Shown here: piece after piece, positions 44,641 through 53,977 of the stretch | Layout of the letters: each line of letters opens with the position of its first letter | How positions within the stretch are numbered: the first letter of the stretch is position 1 | NCBI GenBank assembly: GCA_944322585.1 | Contig: CALUPB010000001.1 | Coordinates: forward strand, 186,001 to 250,000 | From: an uncultured Bacteroidales bacterium | GTDB lineage: Bacteria; Bacteroidota; Bacteroidia; Bacteroidales; UBA932 | DNA length: 64,000 bases | Reading direction: 5' to 3' | Notes under the pieces: model-generated | Seen by the model: only the letters and a program-made list of their open reading frames with translations | What the model was told of the DNA's origin: nothing | Database searches by the model: none | Program-made: the position numbers and the translations under genes

Positions 44641-46239
44641 ATGAAAAAGACTTTGCTCCTTTTCGCTGTGGGCGCAGTCGCTGCCGGCTGCCAGGAACCT
44701 CGGGCAGACATCCAGAAAAAGGTGGACGAATATGCCGTCGTAAAGGTGAATTCCCCTCTGATGGAACACCTTTCCGACAAGGACAGGCAGGTGCTCAACC
44801 TTTTCCGTGAAGCCGGCCAGATCATCGACGAACTGTTCTGGGAACAGACATTCGGAGACAAGGCACTTCTTATGAACGGGATAAATGACGAGGCTGAAAG
44901 GATGTACGCAGGCATCAACTACGGTCCATGGGACAGACTCGACGACAATCTCCCGTTCATAGACGGCTACGGACAGAAGCCGGCAGGAGCCAACTACTAT
45001 CCTGCCGACATCACTGCCGAGGAGTTCGCGGCTTTCAGTGATCCTGACAAGCTCAGCCCCTACACCGTTCTCAGACGGGACAGTGAAGGCAATCTCAAGT
45101 GCGTGTGGTACCGTGACGAATACAGGGAAAAACTTGACAGAATATGCCTGTATCTCGAAGAAGCCGCCGCCATTACCGAGAACAAGGGTCTCAGGAACTA
45201 CCTTCTCAAGAGAGTAGAGGCATTCCGCACTGATGACTATTTCGAGAGCGACCTTGCATGGATGGACATGAAAGACAGCAAGATAGATATTGTCATCGGT
45301 CCTATCGAAAGCTACGACGACAAACTGAACGAGCTCAAGACATCATATGAATGCTTCATCCTGCTGAAAGATGAGGAGAGGAGCGCCGACCTCGCCAAAT
45401 ATGTCTCGATGCTGCCTGAACTCCAGAAAATGCTTCCGTGCAAGCCTGAATACAAGACTTTCGTGCCCGGGACTTCATCAGATCTGAATGTCTACGATGC
45501 CATCTATTATTCGGGAGACTGCAATGCGGGCAGCAAGACCATTGCAATCAACCTTCCGAACGATGACAGGGTACACGCGCTCAAGGGCACCAGAAGGCTT
45601 CAGCTGCACAACAGCATGATGGACAAGTTCGGAAAGATACTTCTTCCGATAGGGCGTGCCCTTATCGAGGAAGGCCAGCAGAAACACCTGCGGTCAGAGG
45701 CGTTCTTCTGGAATGTGACATTCCACGAAGTAGCCCACGGACTCGGAGTGAAGGAGACTGTCAACGGATCGGGCTCCGTGGACGAGGCAATGGGAGACGA
45801 GAAAACCACATGGGAGGAAGCCAAGGCCGACATCCTCGGACTGTTCATGGTGTGCGAACTGATCGATATGGAGGAAATCCCTCTGATATCCAAGGAAGAC
45901 GCCATAACCACCTACATTGCCGGTCTGATCCGTTCGGTAAGGTTCGGTTCAGCATCCTCGCACGGCAAGGCCAACATGATGTGCTACAACTTCATGAAAG
46001 AGCACGGAGCGTTCTCCCGCAACAGGGAGGGACTCTATCATATCGATTATGAAAAGGCATTGGATGCAATCGATGCGTGGGCCGACCTGATACTTACGAC
46101 CCAGGCCACCGGCAACTACATGTTTGCCAAGGAATATGCAGCCAATCATGCAACCGTGTCCGAAGCTCTTTCCGCTGACATAGCGCACATCAACAGCCTC
46201 GGTATCCCGCGCGACATCACTTTCGAATTCGTGTGGTAA
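44641..46239 (+). CDS. M49-like zinc peptidase lipoprotein
   Basis: The 532-residue protein has a lipobox (VAAGC) and zinc motif HEVAHGLG (His362, Glu363, His366), with a downstream EEAKADILGL at 392-401. This resembles dipeptidyl peptidase III-related enzymes, but with HExxH in place of the HExxxH spacing of the DPP III gene at 31219. It is probably a periplasmic or surface metallopeptidase; the substrate is unknown. It may be transcribed with tpiA. The two M49-type genes in this window share only the zinc-site layout by eye, not close similarity. Confidence 0.85.
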   Translation: MKKTLLLFAVGAVAAGCQEPRADIQKKVDEYAVVKVNSPLMEHLSDKDRQVLNLFREAGQIIDELFWEQTFGDKALLMNGINDEAERMYAGINYGPWDRLDDNLPFIDGYGQKPAGANYYPADITAEEFAAFSDPDKLSPYTVLRRDSEGNLKCVWYRDEYREKLDRICLYLEEAAAITENKGLRNYLLKRVEAFRTDDYFESDLAWMDMKDSKIDIVIGPIESYDDKLNELKTSYECFILLKDEERSADLAKYVSMLPELQKMLPCKPEYKTFVPGTSSDLNVYDAIYYSGDCNAGSKTIAINLPNDDRVHALKGTRRLQLHNSMMDKFGKILLPIGRALIEEGQQKHLRSEAFFWNVTFHEVAHGLGVKETVNGSGSVDEAMGDEKTTWEEAKADILGLFMVCELIDMEEIPLISKEDAITTYIAGLIRSVRFGSASSHGKANMMCYNFMKEHGAFSRNREGLYHIDYEKALDAIDAWADLILTTQATGNYMFAKEYAANHATVSEALSADIAHINSLGIPRDITFEFVW

Positions 46240-46312
46240 ACCCGCTGGGGGCGGCCCTTTCGGAATAACATACTGAAGCTGCCGGCCGATACGGGACAAT
46301 ACGATAAAATAA

Positions 46313-46382
46313 GAGGCCGACCCAAAAGGTTTGATAACTCTCTGAGAATCGAATATTCGAAAGAGGAACCGAGGTTGACCTC
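46313..46382. repeat. Palindromic intergenic repeat (copy 2)
   Basis: GAGGCCGACC at 46313-46322 pairs imperfectly with GGTTGACCTC at 46373-46382. Further in, GGTT and CTCT pair with AGAG and AACC, around a TCGAATATTCGA apex. The outer motif GAGGYYGACCCWAAAGG is shared with the repeat at 26020, so both belong to one family. Confidence 0.6.
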
Positions 46383-46395
46383 ACGGAAAAACAAG

Positions 46396-46431
46396 GAAAA
46401 AGGGGATGACTTTCATTTTTGAGTCACCCCC
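46396..46431 (-). terminator. Rho-independent terminator of the nadK-uppS-bamA-skp operon
   Basis: On the minus strand GGGGTGACT, a 10-base loop, and AGTCATCCCC form a stem with one bulge, followed by TTTTTCC. It lies about 45 bases after the skp-like gene stop. Confidence 0.65.
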
Positions 46432-46475
46432 TTATTTTGAGTTGATCTTCAGGCTTGCGTAGACAATGCCAAGTA

Positions 46476-47051
46476 CTACTGCTGTCCGCCTGCTGCGGCT
46501 GCCTGAGCCTGAAGCTCTGCCTGAAGAGACTCCATGGTCTTGTCGGCAGGGATACCGAGGGTCGTGCGGGCCTCAGGAGTGAGGTCGGTACTCTGGGCGG
46601 CATCAATGTAGAGAAGGCTCGTTGAATCGAATACATAGATATATCCGCCTGCCTTGGCGAGACTGTTGACCGTCTCCTGGACTTTCTGATAGATAGGTGA
46701 CATCAGCTGGTTCTCAAGCTGGCGCAGCTCCTGCTGTATGGACTGCTGGAAATCCTGTATCCTGCTCTGTATCTCGGACAGTTCCCTCTCCTTGCTCTGA
46801 CGGATTGCAGGAGTCCATTCATTGGCTTTCTGCTCATACTGGGAATATTTCGTGTCGAATTCCTGAGCCATTGCCTGAAGGGTCTCCTGAGCCTCCTGGC
46901 TTGCGGAATTCATCTGTGCCCTTGCGGAATCCGCTTCCGGTACGAGGTACACAAGCTCCTGATAGTTCACATGGGCGAATTTGTAGCTCTGTGCATTTGC
47001 AGCAGTAAAGGCAAGGCCCATGGCTGCGATAACGATAATGAATTTTTTCAT
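46476..47051 (-). CDS. Periplasmic chaperone, OmpH/Skp family
   Basis: The 191-residue protein has a signal peptide (KKFIIVIAAMGLAFTAANA). A Skp-type core follows: KFAHVNYQELVYLVPEADSA, a long charged coiled coil (about residues 45-115), and a C-terminal return strand with YIYVFDSTSLLYIDAA. Skp holds unfolded outer-membrane proteins on their way to the BAM complex. Its place directly behind bamA supports this. The C-terminal tail is rich in Q and A. Confidence 0.9.
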   Translation of the reverse strand: MKKFIIVIAAMGLAFTAANAQSYKFAHVNYQELVYLVPEADSARAQMNSASQEAQETLQAMAQEFDTKYSQYEQKANEWTPAIRQSKERELSEIQSRIQDFQQSIQQELRQLENQLMSPIYQKVQETVNSLAKAGGYIYVFDSTSLLYIDAAQSTDLTPEARTTLGIPADKTMESLQAELQAQAAAAGGQQ

Positions 47052-47089
47052 GTCTTATTTAGAATTTATTAGTTTCCAACATCAACTCC

Positions 47090-49672
47090 TTAGAACTGCT
47101 GTCCTATCACGAAATGGAACTGGCTGCCTCCGTATGTAGGGTCGTCGAAGCCCCATCCCCAGTCTACACCGAGAAGTCCGACCACAGGAAGGAAGACCCT
47201 CACACCCACACCGGCGGAGCGTTTGATCTGGAACGGATTGAAATCCATGATATCCGACCAGCAGTTACCTCCCTCCAGGAACACAAGCGCATATATAGTG
47301 GACTGTGGCTGGAGTATTACCGGATAGCGGAGCTCCACGGTGAACTTGTCATAGACATTTCCTGAATACGCCATTCCGGAACCGTACGGTGTCGTCACGT
47401 AAGGCGTAAGGGAATAGTTTTCGTAACCCCTGAGGGAAATGACTTCCGAACCGTATGTATTGTATCCCGACATACCGTCACCGCCGACGAGGAAGCCTTC
47501 GAAAGGAGAATAGCCCCAGTTCCTGTTATAATATCCCAAATAGCCGAACTGCGCCCGTGCCATGAGTACAAGATCTCCCACAAGTTTGGTGTACACGGAA
47601 CCCTTGAACGTCCATTTGTGATATTCGATCCAGCGGTACCTCTGCTCTGAAGTCATCCTGTCGTAATTCACATCCCTCCAGCTGTCGACCCTTATGGAAT
47701 TGCCCTGCGAATCGACGCTCTTTTTCCTGAACAGGGAATAAGGAGGTGTAAGCTGCACCGCGAAACTGAATTCCGAGCCCTGACGCGGATAAATCTGCTG
47801 GTCTGTGGAGGTTCTTGACAGGCTCAGGGTATAGCTGAGGTTGTGCGATATACCCGTATCAAAGAGGAAATATCCGCTTATCCAGTCATGGAGCTTGTAT
47901 GTCTGCCAGCTGAGCTGGTTGTAAAGGACAAAATAGTTGTCCGGCCATTTCAGACGGTTGCCGATACCTACTGCGGCGCCATAGACTTCCATGTACTCGT
48001 CATTGTTGAGCATGCCGAGGGCGATGTAGGAATTGGTCTGTCTCGTATAATAGAGCGACATGCTCAGGGAGGTAGGCTTCTTTCCGAAGAGCCACGGCTC
48101 CATGAAACTTGCCGAAAGGCTCGTATAATATGTACCGTTGGTCTGGAACCTTATCGCAAGATTCTGCGCATCTCCCAAAGGCACGGGCCTCCAGGCCGAC
48201 TTGTCAAAGAACCTTCTGGTCGAGAAATTGTTGAAGCTCACTCCGACAGTGGCAACGAACGTATTGCCTCCCCAACCTCCGGAAAGTTCCAGCTGCGAGG
48301 ACGGCTTCTCCGTCACATTATAGACAATGTCCACCGTATTGTCGAGCTGGTCAGGTATGATGGAATAACCCTTGGCCGGATCGGCAATCGCCTCAGGGTC
48401 GAACTGTCCCATGGACGCTATTTCCCTTATGGAGCGCTCGAAATCAGTCTGGCTGAACAGATATCCCGGTCTGGTGAACACCTGACGGCGTACCACCCTT
48501 TCATTGGTCAGGTCGTTGCCGTTGATGATAATCTCATTCAGTGTCGCAGGCTTACCTTCCACTATCCTCATCTCCACATCGACGGAATCCCCGGTAATGT
48601 TCAGCTCCACCGGCTGGATATTGAAGAAAAGATAGCCGTTGTCACGGTACAGCTTGGAGACATCGTACTCATTCTGTTTGCCTCCTCCGAAAAGCCTGTG
48701 CTCCATCGTAACGACATCGTATACATCCCCTTTCTTGATCATCAGGATGTTATTGAGGACGTCGGTAGGATACACGGAATTTCCGGTCCATGTTATGTTT
48801 CTGAAGTAATATTTCTTGCCCTCGTCTATCTTGAAATCTATGGCCAGCCTGTCCGGCTCGATATAATATATGGAGTCCTTGATTATCCTCGCATCCCGGT
48901 ATCCGGCCTCGTTGAACGCACTGATGAGGTTTCTCTTGTCGTTGTCGTATTCCTTTTCGTTGAATTTCTTGGAACTGAAGAAGTTCATGAGCCTGTTGTC
49001 CTTGGTCTTCTTCATCGCCCTGACGAGCTTCCCTTCCTTCACGTGATCGTTCCCTTCGAATGTAATGGTCTTTATCCTGACCCTGTTTCCACGGTTGACG
49101 GCGAAATTGACCCTTATGGCGCTCCTGATGACCGTATCGCGCTTGGTCTGGACATCCACATCCACCAACAGGAAACCCTTCTCCTTATAATATCTCTTGA
49201 TGATGTCGGAAGCAGTCTTGGCCACATAGTCGGAAAATTCCCCTCCCCTGCGAAGATTGAGCCGTTCCTGAAGTTCCTTCTGTTCCCCGCTCTTCACTCC
49301 CGAGAAAGTCCAGCGGGATACCCTGGGCCGCTCCACAATGCTTATCTTGAAATATGCCGTGTCCGGAGTCTGCCCGAGACGGTCTATTGAAATCGAGACG
49401 TCCTCGAAATATCTCTGCAGCCACAGTCTGTTGACTATCGACGACATGTCATCTCCCGGCACTGTAACTTCCAGACCTTTCTGCAGTCCTGTCAGCTGGA
49501 TTATCTGATCCGGTCCGAAATAATTGTTACCCTCGACAGTGACTCCGCCCACTATGTATTTCTTCGGATTGTTATAATCGACAATCACCCCATTGTCATT
49601 CTGCTGTGCCGCCGCGGAAAGCCCGGCGGCAGCCAGGAGCAACAGCAAGATTATTCTACGGAAGTGCATCAT
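47090..49672 (-). CDS. bamA: Outer-membrane protein assembly factor BamA
   Basis: The 860-residue protein has a signal peptide ending LSAAAQQ. POTRA domains follow in the first 430 residues (for example KYIVGGVTVEGNNYF, IKTITFEGNDHV, YFRNITWTGNSV). A C-terminal 16-strand beta-barrel (surface antigen D15 type) ends in aromatic FVIGQQF. It is the central component of the BAM complex that folds proteins into the outer membrane. The genes uppS upstream and skp downstream fit the common envelope cluster. Confidence 0.95.
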   Translation of the reverse strand: MMHFRRIILLLLLAAAGLSAAAQQNDNGVIVDYNNPKKYIVGGVTVEGNNYFGPDQIIQLTGLQKGLEVTVPGDDMSSIVNRLWLQRYFEDVSISIDRLGQTPDTAYFKISIVERPRVSRWTFSGVKSGEQKELQERLNLRRGGEFSDYVAKTASDIIKRYYKEKGFLLVDVDVQTKRDTVIRSAIRVNFAVNRGNRVRIKTITFEGNDHVKEGKLVRAMKKTKDNRLMNFFSSKKFNEKEYDNDKRNLISAFNEAGYRDARIIKDSIYYIEPDRLAIDFKIDEGKKYYFRNITWTGNSVYPTDVLNNILMIKKGDVYDVVTMEHRLFGGGKQNEYDVSKLYRDNGYLFFNIQPVELNITGDSVDVEMRIVEGKPATLNEIIINGNDLTNERVVRRQVFTRPGYLFSQTDFERSIREIASMGQFDPEAIADPAKGYSIIPDQLDNTVDIVYNVTEKPSSQLELSGGWGGNTFVATVGVSFNNFSTRRFFDKSAWRPVPLGDAQNLAIRFQTNGTYYTSLSASFMEPWLFGKKPTSLSMSLYYTRQTNSYIALGMLNNDEYMEVYGAAVGIGNRLKWPDNYFVLYNQLSWQTYKLHDWISGYFLFDTGISHNLSYTLSLSRTSTDQQIYPRQGSEFSFAVQLTPPYSLFRKKSVDSQGNSIRVDSWRDVNYDRMTSEQRYRWIEYHKWTFKGSVYTKLVGDLVLMARAQFGYLGYYNRNWGYSPFEGFLVGGDGMSGYNTYGSEVISLRGYENYSLTPYVTTPYGSGMAYSGNVYDKFTVELRYPVILQPQSTIYALVFLEGGNCWSDIMDFNPFQIKRSAGVGVRVFLPVVGLLGVDWGWGFDDPTYGGSQFHFVIGQQF

Positions 49673-49706
49673 TCTACTCTGATTTCAAAACTGCAAATAT
49701 AAGCAT

Positions 49707-50429
49707 TTATTTCACTTTTCCATAACGTCTGTCCCTCCCCGCATAGACATCAAGGGCTTCCATAAAATTTTCCTTGCGGAAATCCGGCCACATGACATCG
49801 GTGAACAGGAATTCGGAATAGGCACTCTGCCACAACAGATAATTACTCAGACGCTGCTCGCCTGAAGTTCTTATGATGAGATCGGGATCGGGGATTCCGG
49901 CTGTCACAAGATACCTGTCAAAACCTCCGATATCCATATCTTCCAACTCATCCCGTCGCTCGGGATGTTCCATAAACTCCGCCGCAAGTCTTTTTGCGGC
50001 CTGCAGGATATCCCATTTGCCGCTATAGCTCAGGAATATCACAAGAGTAAGGGCAGTATTGCCTGCAGTCATAGCCATGCAGTCGTCTATGGCAGCGGCA
50101 AGACTGTCGGAAAGACGCGACCTGTTTCCGAGAACCATGAGCCGCACACCGTTTTCGAGCAGTTTCGGGACTTCCTCCCTCAGGGATTTCATCATCATCT
50201 CCATAAGGAACCCCACTTCCCCGTCCGGCCTGCTCCAGTTCTCCTCCGAAAAGGCAAACAGGGAAAGATAACGCACTCCGGCCTCTCTTGCCGCCTCAGT
50301 GCAGGACCTGACACTCTCCACTCCTTCCGCATGACCGTATATACGCTCCTTGCCGCGTTCCTGAGCCCATCTTCCGTTCCCGTCCATGATTATGGAAACG
50401 TGCACCGGTAACCTTTTTACTTCATCCAT
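49707..50429 (-). CDS. uppS: Undecaprenyl diphosphate synthase
   Basis: The 240-residue cis-prenyltransferase shows HVSIIMDGNGRWAQERG (catalytic Asp in MDGNGRW), YLSLFAFSEENWSRP, and the C-terminal PDLIIRTSGEQRLSNYLLWQ. It makes the C55 lipid carrier used for peptidoglycan and by the capsule machinery encoded at the left of this window. It lies 3 bases after nadK and 34 before bamA, in one operon. Confidence 0.96.
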   Translation of the reverse strand: MDEVKRLPVHVSIIMDGNGRWAQERGKERIYGHAEGVESVRSCTEAAREAGVRYLSLFAFSEENWSRPDGEVGFLMEMMMKSLREEVPKLLENGVRLMVLGNRSRLSDSLAAAIDDCMAMTAGNTALTLVIFLSYSGKWDILQAAKRLAAEFMEHPERRDELEDMDIGGFDRYLVTAGIPDPDLIIRTSGEQRLSNYLLWQSAYSEFLFTDVMWPDFRKENFMEALDVYAGRDRRYGKVK

Positions 50430-50432
50430 AGA

Positions 50433-51263
50433 CTACTGTTCTGTTGAATTTCTTATGTCCTCGCCCCAGAACAGCTTCCCTGTCAATGCATTGATGAAAC
50501 TGGAACTGTTGAGCCGGACACGTCTGAGCGAAAACTGTGCCATCGAGACCGATATTTTCATGTCAGGGGGTATCTCCGCCGACCTGTTGTCCATGGTCAG
50601 GATGACAGTCCTGTCACGGGACCGGAGCCCGAGCTCGATCCTTGCCGTATCGGGAACGATCATCGGACGGACATTGAGATTGTGCGAAGCTATCGGAGCT
50701 ATTATGAGGACTTCCGCTTCCGGAAGCACTATCGGTCCGCCGACACTGAGGGAATACGCCGTGGAACCGGAACTGGTCGCCACTAAAAGTCCGTCGGCCC
50801 AATAGGTGGGAAGGCAGGCACCGTCAATGCTGACATCCACCCCGAGCATCGCCCCTCCGGATCTGTGAACGGTAATCTCATTGAGGGCAAAGGGCCATCT
50901 GCCTATGGCACTGTCACCTGCCGGCACCGAAAACGAACTGCCGAGGAGAGTCCTGTTCTCTATGGTGTACTCTCCTGTCACAAGGGCCTCGGCGACAGAT
51001 TCCGGCCTGTTTTCCGAAAGGAATCCGAGTCTTCCGAGATTAACTCCGAGTACAGGCACCCCGCTGTCCCCGACAAGGGCGGCCGCCGACAGGAATGTAC
51101 CGTCACCTCCTATGCTGAGAAGGAAGTCTGTCGCAGGAGGTATTCCGGAAGTACCGGACACACGGCACACCTCGCATCCTGCGGATTCAAGAGCCGAAAG
51201 AAGCGAGACAAGCCGGCCGTCCTTTTCCAGACCGCTGTTTCTCAGATAAGTCGCAATTCTCAT
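50433..51263 (-). CDS. nadK: NAD kinase
   Basis: The 276-residue protein has the GGDG motif in LLSIGGDGTFLSAA. It also has VLGVNLGRLGFLSE, the NEITVHR block, and DGLLVATSSGSTAYSLSVGGPIV, all typical of NadK. It phosphorylates NAD+ to NADP+. It is the first gene of the nadK-uppS-bamA-skp run on the minus strand. Confidence 0.95.
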   Translation of the reverse strand: MRIATYLRNSGLEKDGRLVSLLSALESAGCEVCRVSGTSGIPPATDFLLSIGGDGTFLSAAALVGDSGVPVLGVNLGRLGFLSENRPESVAEALVTGEYTIENRTLLGSSFSVPAGDSAIGRWPFALNEITVHRSGGAMLGVDVSIDGACLPTYWADGLLVATSSGSTAYSLSVGGPIVLPEAEVLIIAPIASHNLNVRPMIVPDTARIELGLRSRDRTVILTMDNRSAEIPPDMKISVSMAQFSLRRVRLNSSSFINALTGKLFWGEDIRNSTEQ

Positions 51264-51453
51264 GCTTAACCCAAATCAGCTCCAAAAATAACACATTATT
51301 TACAAACTGCTTCCGGTTTTCGTCAAAAAATATCTATTTTTGCAGCCCGGCGATACATGCAGGACGATGTTTCCAGCATGCATTGCCATAACGGGAAATA
51401 CGGAATGCCGGAGTCCGGGACGACGGCAAATACAGATTTACGGAGGATACGGA

Positions 51454-52173
51454 ATGACCAGATTAAGTGTCAACATCAACAAGATAGCTACAATAAGGAA
51501 TGCACGCGGAGGCAACATGCCCGACGTGCTCAAGGCTGCCATCAACTGTGAAAATTTCGGGGCGGAAGGCATCACCGTGCATCCTCGTCCCGACGAGAGA
51601 CATATAAGGTATTCGGACGTGAGGGCCATCAGACCGGCACTCAGGACAGAACTTAACATCGAAGGCAATCCGATACCCAAATTCATGGAACTGGTGGAGG
51701 AAGTGGTGCCGGACCAGGTGACACTGGTCCCGGATGCGGAAGATGCCATCACATCCAATGCGGGCTGGGATACCGTCAGGAACCGGGACTTCCTGACCGG
51801 AATATGCAGCAGGCTGAAAAGCAAGGGAATACGGACATCCATTTTCGTGGATCCGGATCCGGCCATGGTGGAAGGCGCCGCCCTCTGCGGCTGCGACAGG
51901 GTAGAGCTTTATACCGAAAGCTACGCCTCACGCTACAGCGCAGACAGGGAAACGGCCGTCAGACCGTTCGTCGCGGCCGCAGAGGCAGCCCGCGAATGCG
52001 GACTGGGCCTGAATGCAGGACATGACCTCAACCTCGAGAATCTCGAATATTATATAAGGACAATCCCATGGACCGACGAAGTGTCGATCGGGCACGCCAT
52101 AATATGCGATGCCCTGTACATGGGTCTCGAAAGGACTATTCAGGCATATCTTTCCAAAATACGATTTTTTTGA
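51454..52173 (+). CDS. pdxJ: Pyridoxine 5'-phosphate synthase
   Basis: The protein is 239 residues with [18 protein letters not shown], the catalytic [18 protein letters not shown] near the middle, and [16 protein letters not shown], which identify PdxJ. It condenses 1-deoxyxylulose 5-phosphate with aminoacetone phosphate in vitamin B6 synthesis. The ATG at 51454 is chosen because it begins the conserved part and has a GGAGG a few bases upstream. A TATTTTTG -7 box at 51335-51342 excludes the earlier in-frame ATG at 51340. Confidence 0.95.
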   Translation: MTRLSVNINKIATIRNARGGNMPDVLKAAINCENFGAEGITVHPRPDERHIRYSDVRAIRPALRTELNIEGNPIPKFMELVEEVVPDQVTLVPDAEDAITSNAGWDTVRNRDFLTGICSRLKSKGIRTSIFVDPDPAMVEGAALCGCDRVELYTESYASRYSADRETAVRPFVAAAEAARECGLGLNAGHDLNLENLEYYIRTIPWTDEVSIGHAIICDALYMGLERTIQAYLSKIRFF

Positions 52174-52237
52174 TTACCTTTGTCGGTTGCAGCGGCTGCC
52201 GCAGCTGCGTAATACGAAACTATAATTGTATTAGAAT

Positions 52238-52852
52238 ATGAAAAACAACCTACCTATCATTCTCAGTGCGATTGCACTTGTCATCGCCATTGTCTTTGGC
52301 GTAATGTTCATGACTGCCGGAGACACGGATGTCAAGGCCGTAGCAGGAGGAGCCGACACTACGGCTGTCGCCGCAAAAGGGGCAATCGTGTATATCGACC
52401 TCGACCGGATCTTCCAGGAGTACGATATGGCAAACGACCTGCGCTCGGTAGTGGAGACCAAGGTGCAGAACATACAGGCCGAAGTCAACCGCAGGGGGAA
52501 GAAACTCGAAAGCGACTACAATGATTTCCAGGAGAAGATCAACAAGGGACTCATGACCCGTTCCGTTGCCGAGGTACAGGGTCAGAAAATCCAGCAGCAG
52601 GAGCAGGAATTCAACAACTATGCGGCCCAGAAGCAGAACGAGATAACCGAGGAGCAGATGGTGATGACGAACCAGATAGTGGATGCCATCAAGACATTCC
52701 TTGACAAATACAATGCGGACAGGAAATACGCAATGATACTCACCAACCAGGGAGGAGTGCCGGTATTCACTGCCGATCCGTCTCTCGACATCACGGACGA
52801 AGTCCTCGTGCTGCTCAATGAGGAATATGTCAAGAACAAAAGCAAGGAATAG
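52238..52852 (+). CDS. OmpH/Skp-like membrane-anchored periplasmic protein
   Basis: The 204-residue protein has an uncleaved-looking N-terminal helix (LPIILSAIALVIAIVFGVMFM). An OmpH/Skp-type core (IVYIDLDRIFQEYDMANDLRS) with a long coiled coil (about residues 75-150) follows. It is distinct from the Skp-like gene at 46476 by its membrane anchor and longer spacer. It probably serves outer-membrane protein traffic. TACCTTTG at 52175-52182 is the likely -7 box. A glycosyltransferase gene begins immediately after its stop. Confidence 0.82.
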   Translation: MKNNLPIILSAIALVIAIVFGVMFMTAGDTDVKAVAGGADTTAVAAKGAIVYIDLDRIFQEYDMANDLRSVVETKVQNIQAEVNRRGKKLESDYNDFQEKINKGLMTRSVAEVQGQKIQQQEQEFNNYAAQKQNEITEEQMVMTNQIVDAIKTFLDKYNADRKYAMILTNQGGVPVFTADPSLDITDEVLVLLNEEYVKNKSKE

Positions 52853-53977
52853 TTGAAGATAGCGATACTGTCGTGTTTCTACCCCTACAGAGGAGGAATA
52901 TCCCAGTTCAATGCCTGTCTGTCCGGCGAACTGGGAAAGAACCACACGGTCAGGGCCTTCAATTTCAGGAGACAGTATCCTGAATTCCTTTTCCCGGGAA
53001 AGACGCAGTACGTGACAGACGATGACAATGCCGTACCGGTAGAGAGTACATCCCTGCTGGATACGGCAAATCCTTTTTCATACGTTACGACTTACAGGGC
53101 GATAAGGGAATGGGGTCCGGATCTCGTAATCACAAGATACTGGATGTCATGGTTCGCGCCTTCATTAGGCTTTGTCACAAGAAGACTGAGACGCGACGGG
53201 TGCAAGGTAATATCCATACTCGACAATGTGATTCCGCATGAACCGAGACCGTTCGACACCCCTCTCACGAAATATTTCCTGAAAGGGAGCGACGGTTTCG
53301 TGACCATGTGCCGGGCCGTAGCGGATGACCTGCGCAGACTCGCGCCCGATGCGGAATATACGGTCATCCCTCATCCGCTCTACGAACATTTCGGTGACAG
53401 GATACCGAAGGAGGAGGCAAGGAAAAGGCTCGGTGTGGAGACCGGCTGCCATACTATCCTTTTTTTCGGACTGATCAGGGAATACAAGGGGCTCGACATC
53501 CTTCTCGAAGCCTTTTCCGGACTTCCTGACAGTTACCGGCTCATCATTGCCGGCGAACCGTACGGTTCATTCGACAGATACAAGGAAATAATCGGACGGA
53601 TTCCCGACAACGGAAGGATTCACCTCTTTCTCCGGTATATCAACGATGCGGAAGTAAGCACGTTCTTCTCGGCTTCCGATGTAGTCGTGCTTCCATACAG
53701 AAGCGCGACCCAGAGCGGTATAAGTTCCATCTCGTACCATTTCGAAGTGCCGATGATAGTGACGGACACCGGAGGGCTCAGGGAGACGATAGGCGACAGG
53801 GGGACAGGACTGGTGACAGACGAATGCACGCCGGAGGCAATACGTTCATGCATAGAAGAATATTTCGGGGATCCGTCCATACAGGACGCCTGCACCGGCA
53901 ACATAAAGAAAGAGAAAGAACGGCTTTCGTGGCGGGAATTCTGCAGGAAGCTGCTGGAATTTGCGGACAAGATATGA
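52853..53977 (+). CDS. Glycosyltransferase family 4, TTG start
   Basis: The 374-residue GT-B protein starts KIAILSCFYPYRGGISQFN and has ILDNVIPHEPRPFD. Its donor-domain part is ILFFGLIREYKGLDILLEA, followed by VVVLPYRSATQSGISSISYHFEVPMIVTD, the form seen in a GT4 subgroup that replaces the usual E-x7-E context. The start is a TTG with no gap after the TAG of the preceding gene, so translation is probably coupled. The stop overlaps the next ATG. It lies far from the capsule locus; a role in another surface glycan is possible. Confidence 0.85.
   Translation: MKIAILSCFYPYRGGISQFNACLSGELGKNHTVRAFNFRRQYPEFLFPGKTQYVTDDDNAVPVESTSLLDTANPFSYVTTYRAIREWGPDLVITRYWMSWFAPSLGFVTRRLRRDGCKVISILDNVIPHEPRPFDTPLTKYFLKGSDGFVTMCRAVADDLRRLAPDAEYTVIPHPLYEHFGDRIPKEEARKRLGVETGCHTILFFGLIREYKGLDILLEAFSGLPDSYRLIIAGEPYGSFDRYKEIIGRIPDNGRIHLFLRYINDAEVSTFFSASDVVVLPYRSATQSGISSISYHFEVPMIVTDTGGLRETIGDRGTGLVTDECTPEAIRSCIEEYFGDPSIQDACTGNIKKEKERLSWREFCRKLLEFADKI

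Noticed and set aside
47843..49390. 515-codon open frame on the plus strand
   Set aside because: It is antisense to bamA; its composition is that of a shadow frame.
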